Source: JBHHYU01 sp046757725 (GTDB lineage Bacteria > Desulfobacterota > Binatia > UBA9968). Taken from it: DNA of 6,401 bases. The translations under genes were made by a program, and so were the position numbers. The notes beneath the pieces were generated by a model that saw only the letters and a program-made list of their open reading frames with translations, had not been told where the DNA came from and made no database searches. Shown one piece after another: positions 1 to 5,063 of this stretch. Position 1 is the first letter of the stretch, and every line of letters begins with the position of its first letter. The stretch covers positions 1 to 6,401 of the forward strand of contig JBHHYU010000133.1 in assembly GCA_046757725.1 (NCBI GenBank), read 5' to 3'.

Positions 1-603
1 GTTCTCGAGGTGGAGCTTCTCGAGGATGCTCTTAAGGCGGTTTTTCACCGTGTTTTCACTGATCCCAAGCGCCGTTGCGATCTCTTTGTTGGTAGCCCCC
101 TTTGTCAGCAGCTCGAGGACCTCCCGCTCCCGGGGGCTGAGCTGAACCCCGGGCGCGGATTGTGCATCGCCGTGGGCCTGGCGGGCGAACTCTGCTAGGA
201 TCTTGGCCGCCATGGCGTGCGAGATCGGTGCCTCGCCCCGGGAGATCCCTCGGAGCAACTCGAGGAACTGCTGAGTCTTCATCTTCTTCAAGAGATAGCC
301 CTGGGCCCCGCTTTTGACGGCCTCGAACAGCTTCTGATCCTCCTCGGAGATGGTCAAGATGACGATCTTCACCGAGGCAAGCTCCTCCTTGATCCGACGG
401 GTCGCTGTGAGACCATCCCCGCCCGGCATGTAGATGTCCATGAGGATAAGATCGGGTTCCAGCTCCCGGGCCTTCTTGAGAGCCTCCTCCCCATGCTCGG
501 CTTCCCCCACGACTTCAAAATCTGCCTGCTCTGCCAGGAGGCTCGCCAGCCCGTCCCGGAAGAGGGCGTGGTCATCCACCAACAGAACCCTGATGGCCTC
601 CAT
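1..603 (-). CDS. NarL/FixJ-family response regulator (C-terminus cut by window edge)
   Basis: DNA-binding response regulator that should be phosphorylated by the histidine kinase encoded directly upstream and then bind promoter DNA. The visible 201 residues show a REC domain at about 3-120 with the full phosphorylation set: acidic pair D10/D11, phosphoacceptor D56 (in LILMDIYMPGGDG), T84 and K106. A linker follows, then a LuxR-type HTH at about 153-201 (LSPREREVLELLTKG, then NKEIATALGISENTVKNRL). Family members are usually about 210-220 aa, so only some 10-20 residues are missing. The ATG at 603 is chosen because AAGGAG lies about 6 nt upstream and the protein begins directly with the REC beta-1 strand (MEAIRVLLVDDH). 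It overlaps the 3' end of the kinase gene by 32 nt, implying translational coupling. Regulated genes cannot be told from this window. Family assignment is certain; the stimulus is unknown. Confidence 0.96.
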   Translation of the reverse strand, partial: MEAIRVLLVDDHALFRDGLASLLAEQADFEVVGEAEHGEEALKKARELEPDLILMDIYMPGGDGLTATRRIKEELASVKIVILTISEEDQKLFEAVKSGAQGYLLKKMKTQQFLELLRGISRGEAPISHAMAAKILAEFARQAHGDAQSAPGVQLSPREREVLELLTKGATNKEIATALGISENTVKNRLKSILEKLHLEN

Positions 604-2581
604 TATGATCTCCTTTTCCGGAGAGGGGAAGACGGACTGAGACCGAAGTTCCTCTCCCGAGCTGCGACTGCACCTTCAGGCTCCCGCCCACTGATTCCGC
701 CCTCTCCCGCATGGTCTCGAGCCCGTAGCACTTGCTCTTTTGCCTCGGCAGCTCCGCCGGGTCAAACCCCTTTCCGTCGTCGGTGACCGTTACGAGGACA
801 TGCTCCCCTTCCAGTTCGAACCGCACCCGGGCGTAACGGGCCGCGGCATGTTTTCGCACATTCGCCAATGCCTCTTGGATGATCCGAATCAGTTGCAGTT
901 CTGCCCCCGGCGACACCTTGGTGGCCCTCTCTTCCTGGATCTGGAGATCCGCAGTGACGCCGTTCTGAAGGCTCCAATCGTGCAGATATTCCGTCAAGGT
1001 CGGGACCAGCCCCAGGCTTCGCGAGACCATGGTTCGGAGGCCGAAGATGGCCTGACGGACATCCTCATAGGCGTCCTCGGCCATCTTCTGGATCTTCTCC
1101 ATGGCGGTCTGTACCCTGGCAGTCTCATTAGCGTTCAGCAGGTCCTGAGCCCTGCTGACCTGGAAGTGCAACGTGCCCAAGGCCTGGGCCAGGCCGTCGT
1201 GCATCTCCCGGGCGATCCTCTCTCGTTCCTCGAGGATGGCCAGGCTCTGCACCTTGTCGTAAAGCCTGGCATTCTCTATGGCAATGGCGGCCTGGGTGGC
1301 GAGACCCGTGAGAAGGTCTACCTCGGCGCTGGAGAAGCCCCGGGGCCTCCTATCCGCTACGCAGAAGACTCCTATCACCTTCTCTCCCGTTTTCAAGGGA
1401 ACGGCCAGATGGTTCTCGAGATATTGGGGACGTACCACCCCGCAGCAAAGGAGGGGCTTCTTCAAACCTTGCGTTCCGCCCGCCGGCGGGCAGTGGTCCA
1501 TGAGGTTGACTGGCAGGGCCCGTTCCACTCCTCGGATCCTCGCTCCCGCAAAGGCTGCGGGAGGACCGCTGGTGACCCGCGGGACCAGTTGGGGTTCTTC
1601 ATCATCCAGCAGGCACAGTGCGCCGACCTCACAGCCCAACAGCTCTTTTGCCTTCTCCACGACGGAACGCAGGATCTTGTCCAGATCCAACGAACCCAGG
1701 ATCTCAGTCCCGATCTTATACAGGGCCTCTGCCTCCCGCGCCTTTTGCTTTAAGCTTTCGTTCAGGCTTCTCAGCTGTCGCTCGTGCTCCTGTAAGTTCT
1801 CGGCCATCACGTTGAAGGCATTTGAGAGCTGGCCGATCTCGTCCCGAGAGGTGACAGAAACCCGTTTCCTGAAGTCGCCACTCGCCACCTCCAGGGTGGC
1901 CGAGACTAGCCCGCGGATGGGCAGGACGATGGTCCTGTAGAAGACGAGGTTGCTGCCGAGGATGAGTAAGCTGCCGATTACGATGAAGGCCAGATACAAG
2001 CCGAGAATAAGCCACATCCTGTTCCAGCTCTCCTGGATCATTCGCTCCATCTTGATCCGGTGGACCTCGTTCATCTCGTGGGCCTGAGCGGGCATCTTCG
2101 CGTTGTAAGCGGTCAATTGCTCCAGGTCCCGGGGATCGATGTCCTGCTCGCGAGCCACAGCGATGAACAGCCGTTGCGAGAGCGGGACAAGATCGGCAAT
2201 CGTCTCCCTGACCTCTCGGTAGATCTTGGTTTCCCTCTGGCTTTCGGGGAAATCCCGTTCCATCTCCTCCAGTCGCTCATACCGGTTGAGGAGGACATGG
2301 AGCTCTGCAACGAGCGTCTTCCGCTCGTCCTCAGGATAAGGGACCCCGGTGATGATCGACTGCTGAACCGCCCCGGTCAAATGGTGGACGGCTGCATGAA
2401 CACTATCCATCACCTCGACGTGCCGGCCCTGCCTTTTGATGTCCTGGGTAGTCAGGTAGATGGACCTCGCCGCAAGGATGGAGACCCCCCCTATGAGGAG
2501 CACCACGACGAAGCTGAGGCCCAACAGCAGGCTGAGCCTCCTGCCCATGCTTCCTGGGAAAACAGGATGCGGGGCGACCAT
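572..2581 (-). CDS. NarX/NreB-type membrane sensor histidine kinase (HAMP-GAF-HisKA_3-HATPase)
   Basis: Inner-membrane sensor kinase of 669 aa, partner of the overlapping NarL-type regulator. Order: TM1 about 17-39; a helical periplasmic domain about 40-188; TM2 about 189-215; HAMP about 216-270 (PIRGL...GDFRKRV...RDEIGQLSNAFN); a coiled-coil stretch about 262-290; GAF about 291-440; HisKA_3 with phosphoacceptor H461 in EERERIAREMHDGLAQALG; HATPase_c with N574 of the N box (IIQEALANVRKHA), the G1 box DDGKGFD at 601-607 and a G2-type GLETMRERAESVGG. All catalytic motifs are intact. The periplasmic domain resembles the four-helix sensors of NarX/MCP proteins, but I see no NarX nitrate-binding P-box, so nitrate sensing is not supported. 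The GAF domain holds six cysteines (317, 323, 364, 379, 380, 407), suggesting a redox or metal input. Start: ATG at 2581 with GGGAG 5-6 nt upstream; M12 is an alternative. A sigma-54-type promoter lies upstream. Confidence 0.95.
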   Translation of the reverse strand: MVAPHPVFPGSMGRRLSLLLGLSFVVVLLIGGVSILAARSIYLTTQDIKRQGRHVEVMDSVHAAVHHLTGAVQQSIITGVPYPEDERKTLVAELHVLLNRYERLEEMERDFPESQRETKIYREVRETIADLVPLSQRLFIAVAREQDIDPRDLEQLTAYNAKMPAQAHEMNEVHRIKMERMIQESWNRMWLILGLYLAFIVIGSLLILGSNLVFYRTIVLPIRGLVSATLEVASGDFRKRVSVTSRDEIGQLSNAFNVMAENLQEHERQLRSLNESLKQKAREAEALYKIGTEILGSLDLDKILRSVVEKAKELLGCEVGALCLLDDEEPQLVPRVTSGPPAAFAGARIRGVERALPVNLMDHCPPAGGTQGLKKPLLCCGVVRPQYLENHLAVPLKTGEKVIGVFCVADRRPRGFSSAEVDLLTGLATQAAIAIENARLYDKVQSLAILEERERIAREMHDGLAQALGTLHFQVSRAQDLLNANETARVQTAMEKIQKMAEDAYEDVRQAIFGLRTMVSRSLGLVPTLTEYLHDWSLQNGVTADLQIQEERATKVSPGAELQLIRIIQEALANVRKHAAARYARVRFELEGEHVLVTVTDDGKGFDPAELPRQKSKCYGLETMRERAESVGGSLKVQSQLGRGTSVSVRLPLSGKGDHNGGHQGSVGG

Positions 2582-2670
2582 CGTGCTCCCTGCCCCTTAA
2601 GTCACGGGTTTGCGTGGTACCGCATCAAGGAAGTGGCTTGTAAAGGCCTTGCGGAATTGCGATGGTAACG

Positions 2671-2688
2671 GGCAAGATAGGTGCCAAA
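2671..2688 (-). promoter_or_regulatory. Sigma-54 (RpoN) -24/-12 promoter candidate for the kinase-regulator operon
   Basis: Read on the minus strand the site is TTTGGCACCTATCTTGCC. It matches the RpoN consensus YTGGCACG-N4-TTGCW at nearly every conserved position, with exactly 10 nt between the GG (-24) and GC (-12) dinucleotides. Transcription would start near 2661, giving an untranslated leader of about 80 nt before the kinase ATG at 2581. No convincing sigma-70 promoter was seen nearer that start. If real, the operon needs an enhancer-binding protein, and dyads lie at a suitable upstream distance (2793-2845). Confidence 0.6.
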
Positions 2689-2792
2689 GGTGGGATGTCG
2701 GTAAGTTCCTAGTTTTACAGTAAATTCCAAGTCAACCTGAATATTTGTGACCTTGAACCTACTGGTGCTGGGACAGCGATTTCTTCCGTTGA

Positions 2793-2816
2793 CCTGTATC
2801 TCCTTGCATTTACAGG
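2793..2816. promoter_or_regulatory. Small dyad CCTGTA-N12-TACAGG, possible operator
   Basis: Perfect 6-bp inverted repeat with a 12-nt spacer, about 110-130 nt upstream of the -24/-12 site on the side where enhancer-binding proteins bind. The arms are short enough to arise by chance, so this is only a candidate protein-binding site. Confidence 0.2.
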
Positions 2817-2825
2817 GGATATTTG

Positions 2826-2845
2826 CTGGGGCATCAGTGCCCCAG
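2826..2845. promoter_or_regulatory. Perfect 8-bp dyad CTGGGGCA-TCAG-TGCCCCAG
   Basis: Twenty-base palindrome with 8-bp arms and a 4-nt centre, extendable by G.T wobbles in RNA. It sits about 140-175 nt upstream of the sigma-54-like promoter, a normal distance for an upstream activator sequence. It is not a terminator, because neither strand has a T-run after the stem. Its right half (2834-2843) is also complementary to 2901-2910, and CCCC at 2840-2843 can pair with GGGG at 2847-2850, so alternative RNA folds are possible. DNA operator is the simpler reading; function is inferred. Confidence 0.4.
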
Positions 2846-2910
2846 TGGGGAAAGGACGCCCCAAGAAAAACTAGGCTTGGCGTTGGTCTTCGCTGGCGCC
2901 GGGGCACTGA
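2834..2910. repeat. 10-bp inverted repeat TCAGTGCCCC / GGGGCACTGA
   Basis: The arm at 2834-2843 is the exact reverse complement of 2901-2910, with 57 nt between them. The left arm is also one half of the 2826-2845 dyad, so the same 6-8 bp word occurs three times around this spot (twice in one orientation, once in the other). Such clustering suits a multi-site activator or repressor region. Between the arms another weak stem can be drawn (CCAAG 2861-2865 with CTTGG 2876-2880). Confidence 0.35.
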
Positions 2911-3049
2911 ACGGGAGCCTGGCTGCCGGTCTGGTGGCCTACCGAATCTACATCCTTCCCCTTCCCCCTCCCTTTTCTCCCTCGGTTGGGCTTCTGCTTC
3001 CGCTATGTCAAAAGGCTGGGTCGCCCGGTGGCATCGGTGGCTTTTATGG

Positions 3050-3070
3050 GGATCCGCCTCTGGCGGATCT
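3050..3070. repeat. Short palindromic element GATCCGCC-TCT-GGCGGATC
   Basis: Perfect 8-bp inverted repeat (3051-3058 with 3062-3069) around a 3-nt loop, plus one flanking G.T pair. No T-run follows on either strand, so it is not a normal intrinsic terminator. It lies inside about 35 nt (roughly 3046-3080) that seem inserted into the rsmE-like relic. TCCGCC/GGCGGA palindromes of this style resemble REP-like intergenic repeats of other genomes. Only one copy is present in this window. Confidence 0.5.
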
Positions 3071-3167
3071 GAAGATATATCAGCAAGGAGGAGGCTGCGT
3101 GGTTGCAAGGGCTGGGGGTGGCGTGCCGTGAGATCTCCCTCGGGACAATCGTTCTGACAACCTGGGC

Positions 3168-3196
3168 TTGACGCGGGATTGGGGATAACAGATAAT
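3168..3196 (+). promoter_or_regulatory. Sigma-70-like match TTGACG-N17-GATAAT, possibly fortuitous
   Basis: A -35 box TTGACG (3168-3173), a 17-nt spacer and a -10 box GATAAT (3191-3196) give a near-consensus plus-strand promoter. No plus-strand gene follows; a transcript would run antisense into the outer-membrane protein gene from 3277. The stretch also overlaps the rsmE-like relic, so the match may come from decayed coding sequence. An antisense or small RNA start is possible but unsupported. Confidence 0.25.
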
Positions 3197-3276
3197 AATC
3201 TCAGTGTTGTGTCCTTGGCCTGTCCACCAAGAAACCAGTGATGACGGAGGGCTCTTGCCTTTGAATCCTTTTCGCC

Positions 3277-4065
3277 TCACCATCGCCACGACACGCCAAA
3301 ACCGGTAAAATAATCAGGGCTTCTCCCATTAAACACGCCCACGCCTACGCGCGCGTCAAGCTGTAAATCGTCTGTAACCAGGTAGGTAAAACCCCCATTA
3401 AAGAAGCTCGTGTTCGGGCCATCGTCGCTCTCTGGCACAAAGCCAAAGTATTCGATGTAGGCCCCCCACTTCTCAGTCAACTTGTACCCCAACGCCAGGC
3501 TTCCAGAGAACTGGTGAAACCGGTCACCATCCTCACCGGCATACGTGTAATTGAGGTTTGACCCCAACGAAAACCGTTCAGAAAGGTCCCAGGCCATTGC
3601 GAGTATGAACTCCGGTTGTGGCTCATCCTCGCCGATGTCATCGGCACCCGTTGGCAGCGTGGTGGCAATGATCACGCCAACGGTGGGCCGTGTCAGTTCG
3701 AAGTGCTCCGATCCATCCACCAGCTTGATCTTCACGCCGAGAGACAAGTCCTCAAAGCCGTCCGCGTCGCCGTTGGGGCTGTCCAGCCAAACATAGGAGT
3801 TGCCGCCCAGCCGAAGCTCAATCTGTTGCCACAGCCCAACTCGTATCAGCAACTCCCCCAGGGCATGTTGTTTGTCGTCCCCCGTCCTGGTGAAGGTGTA
3901 GCCCGCTTCCAGTTGAAATCGTCCCGGCGCCACCGTCTCCGGGCTTTCGGTAAAGTCGGGCCGGTCGGTGACGAGCGGCTCTTCCGCACTCCCCGTGCCA
4001 TCACTCCATCCCGACGAGCAAAGAAGAATCAGCATGGCGAGGACCCTCAAGTACCTTCGCTTCAT
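3277..4065 (-). CDS. Outer-membrane beta-barrel 'transporter' (Phenol_MetA_deg-like family)
   Basis: Predicted outer-membrane protein of 262 aa. It starts with a signal peptide (MKRRYLR, then the hydrophobic run VLAMLILLC) with likely cleavage after GSA27. The mature protein opens with EEPLVTDRPDFTESPETV and GRFQLEAGYTFTR, the hallmark of the PF13557-type family ('putative MetA-pathway of phenol degradation', often just 'transporter'). Amphipathic beta strands follow to the end, and the last residues (FGVSWRW) alternate with a terminal aromatic, as expected of a BAM-assembled barrel. The substrate is unknown; the phenol link of the family name is weak. The frame stays open to an ATG at 4230, but the 55 extra residues precede the signal peptide. 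M at 4065 (or 4074) is therefore the likely start, though neither has a strong Shine-Dalgarno site. It is transcribed away from the small His-rich gene at 4595, with no clear terminator after its stop. Confidence 0.85.
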   Translation of the reverse strand: MKRRYLRVLAMLILLCSSGWSDGTGSAEEPLVTDRPDFTESPETVAPGRFQLEAGYTFTRTGDDKQHALGELLIRVGLWQQIELRLGGNSYVWLDSPNGDADGFEDLSLGVKIKLVDGSEHFELTRPTVGVIIATTLPTGADDIGEDEPQPEFILAMAWDLSERFSLGSNLNYTYAGEDGDRFHQFSGSLALGYKLTEKWGAYIEYFGFVPESDDGPNTSFFNGGFTYLVTDDLQLDARVGVGVFNGRSPDYFTGFGVSWRW

Positions 4066-4504
4066 TCTCGGCATGCCCGCTAACCAGTCAGCCTCGCTTT
4101 GAAATCCGACGTCAGGGTCTGTCTCGAACATCGCCTTCGTAAGAGAGCGCGCAATCGAGATATATCCAATTAGAAAATTAGACGACGCTAAATAACTCCG
4201 TACCGTACAGATCGGTCCGGGGAGCGTCAAGGAAATTCGGTTCCTGAGCGGCTCACTTGCCGCGAATATCTTGCTCTTCCATCAAGACACCCTCGCTTAC
4301 CTGCTTGATGCCCTCTTCGTACCTTGGAACATCGGCGCCTTCCGAGATGCTCCTACCATATTGCTACCAGCCATCATCCCCGCTCGAGGCCCCAAGGGAC
4401 GATCCCGGCAGTGCACACCTGCCGCGACAGCCGCTCTCGCAAAAGTCCTCAGAGAAGCCAGGAAAATTGCCACCTACACAGGGGACCGATCGCCCGATCA
4501 GGGC
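4066..4504. other. Divergent spacer without an intact gene
   Basis: Several open frames cross this stretch but none has family character, a good start site or a conserved motif that I recognise. An AT-rich patch at about 4158-4195 contains tandem AATTAGA words and could hold the promoter or operator of the minus-strand barrel gene. A minus-strand TTGACG (about 4222-4227) has no good -10 partner at 17 nt. On the minus strand 4253-4363 reads as 36 protein-like codons ending in a stop (containing DVPRYEEGIKQVSEGVLMEE) but with no in-frame start, so it may be a gene relic. Confidence 0.5.
4168..4182. repeat. Tandem AATTAGA direct repeat (8-bp period)
   Basis: AATTAGA occurs at 4168-4174 and again at 4176-4182, separated by one A, in the only clearly AT-rich patch of the region. 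It lies about 100 nt upstream of the likely start of the outer-membrane protein gene. It could be a regulator half-site pair or part of an UP-like promoter region. The repeat is seen directly; any role is a guess. Confidence 0.3.
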
Positions 4505-4532
4505 TTGACAAACCTGCGGGATTTGCGATAAA
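4505..4532 (+). promoter_or_regulatory. Sigma-70-like promoter TTGACA-N16-GATAAA for the plus-strand operon
   Basis: A perfect -35 hexamer TTGACA (4505-4510) is followed after 16 nt by GATAAA (4527-4532), or after 17 nt by ATAAAA. Transcription would start near 4540, about 55-70 nt before the small His-rich gene, and could continue through the TPR and TolC-family genes, since no terminator is evident between them. Confidence 0.55.
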
Positions 4533-4594
4533 AGGGATAGCGGGTGGTTCGAAACTTGCACTATTCAAGATAGATAAGGACGCCTAATCTACAT

Positions 4595-4885
4595 GTGCTG
4601 GAGAAGCGTGAGTTGAAACACAGGTTGACGGTTTACGTCGTGGCTTTCGGCTTCTTGGTCGGTCTCGCCCTGTGTCTCGCCACGGATCTGAACCATAGTC
4701 ATCACGGCTCTGAGTCGCCATCGGCGGAGACACATATCGCTCAAGCCTGTGGAACCTCTGTGGTCCCGTACGAAGATCAATTAGCTTCAAATAGCCTGCC
4801 GCTGATTCTCTCCCTTCGCACGGAGCTGAATACCTTTTACGAAGGTGTCTTACTTAGTCCTCCTTTCCCACCCCCTCGCGGGTAA
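4595..4885 (+). CDS. Small His-rich single-span exported/membrane protein ahead of an efflux-type operon
   Basis: Hypothetical protein of up to 96 aa; no exact family recognised. A basic N-terminus (EKRELKHR) precedes one hydrophobic segment at about 11-29 (LTVYVVAFGFLVGLALCLA). Next comes a short histidine-rich stretch, DLNHSHHGSE (H34, H36, H37), then H47 and C52, and a proline-rich end LLSPPFPPPRG. Small proteins with this plan (signal/TM segment, His/Cys cluster, terminal PPxxxRG-like tail) are often found in front of CzcC/CusC-type metal efflux genes, so periplasmic metal binding is a reasonable inference, not a demonstrated one. Two starts compete: GTG at 4595 with a distant AAGGA, or TTG at 4613 with GGAG 9 nt upstream (90 aa); the second fits the signal-like N-terminus better. 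It is the first gene after the promoter at 4505 and lies 178 nt before the TPR gene. Confidence 0.6.
   Translation: MLEKRELKHRLTVYVVAFGFLVGLALCLATDLNHSHHGSESPSAETHIAQACGTSVVPYEDQLASNSLPLILSLRTELNTFYEGVLLSPPFPPPRG
4600..4603 (+). promoter_or_regulatory. Ribosome binding site favouring the TTG start at 4613
   Basis: GGAG at 4600-4603 lies 9 nt before TTG 4613, a normal spacing. The GTG at 4595 has only AAGGA (4576-4580) 14 nt away. The site lies inside the longer version of the reading frame, so it argues for the shorter protein. Confidence 0.4.
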
Positions 4886-5063
4886 GCACCCCCCTACTTT
4901 TCTTGCTCTCATTCCCTGACATCTAGGACCCGTGTGAGCAGACACTCAGGCGCTTCCCATGCCTGCAGTGGAGCCAGTGTCACTTTGCTGTACGCCGGAG
5001 CGGAAGCCCACGGTGGGGGAGCCCTGCGCTACGAGGGGGATCTTACAGAGGGAAACAAGCATC
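4886..5063 (+). other. Spacer between the small His-rich gene and the TPR gene
   Basis: 178 nt with no convincing promoter, terminator or gene. An open frame in register with the TPR gene reaches back to an ATG at 4959, but its 35 codons precede the signal peptide and have no good ribosome site. The leader contains GAGGGA (5048-5053), 10 nt before the preferred TPR start at 5064. Confidence 0.5.

Larger units (their letters stand above)
3016..3200 (+). pseudogene. Decayed 3' end of rsmE-like 16S rRNA m3U1498 methyltransferase gene (tentative)
   Basis: RsmE proteins end with GPEGGFS.EE...LG..ILRTETAGLA. Here the plus strand shows broken pieces of that tail in the right order. DNA close to a GPEGGF coding sequence lies at 3020-3045. 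In another frame comes ISKEEAAWLQGLGV at 3079-3120, then ISLGTIVLTTW at 3133-3165. After a further frame change, AGLGI can be read at about 3174-3188. Stops (TGA 3070-3072, TGA 3169-3171) and a roughly 35-nt insertion between the GGF and SKEE parts prevent translation. No recognisable N-terminal two thirds were found upstream, so this would be a relic, not a functional gene. The similarity is from memory of the family, not from an alignment; a chance match is possible. Confidence 0.4.

Noticed and set aside
740..1753. 337-codon plus-strand open frame
   Set aside because: It lies entirely opposite the histidine kinase, whose domains and catalytic motifs are clear; a typical shadow frame of G/C-rich DNA.
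2826..2862. Intrinsic terminator from the GGGGCA/TGCCCC hairpin
   Set aside because: No T-run follows the stem on either strand, and it lies upstream of a gene rather than after one.
2602..3108. 168-codon minus-strand open frame upstream of the kinase
   Set aside because: No family character, low-complexity Pro/Arg/Glu-rich composition, no ribosome site, and it runs across the promoter, dyads and the rsmE-like relic.
2823..3131. 102-codon plus-strand open frame with some hydrophobic stretches
   Set aside because: The hydrophobic runs do not form a convincing signal or membrane pattern, no good ribosome site, and its 3' part coincides with the decayed rsmE-like sequence in a different frame.
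4066..4230. 55-residue N-terminal extension of the outer-membrane protein up to ATG 4230
   Set aside because: The signal peptide begins at 4065; residues before it lack family similarity and would block export.
3164..4524. Shared words GGGCTTGAC and GCGGGATT at 3164-3180 and 4501-4523
   Set aside because: The spacing between the words differs (0 versus 6 nt) and both contain generic -35 sequence; probably coincidence.
4921..5040. Cobalamin-riboswitch-like words on the minus strand (CCCCCACCGTGG, GACACTGGC followed by GGCATGGGAAG, then GTCAGGGAATG)
   Set aside because: The order is suggestive, but the key GGTGxAAxTCC part and the ACCTGCC box are missing, and it would read antisense into the small His-rich gene with no target gene near.
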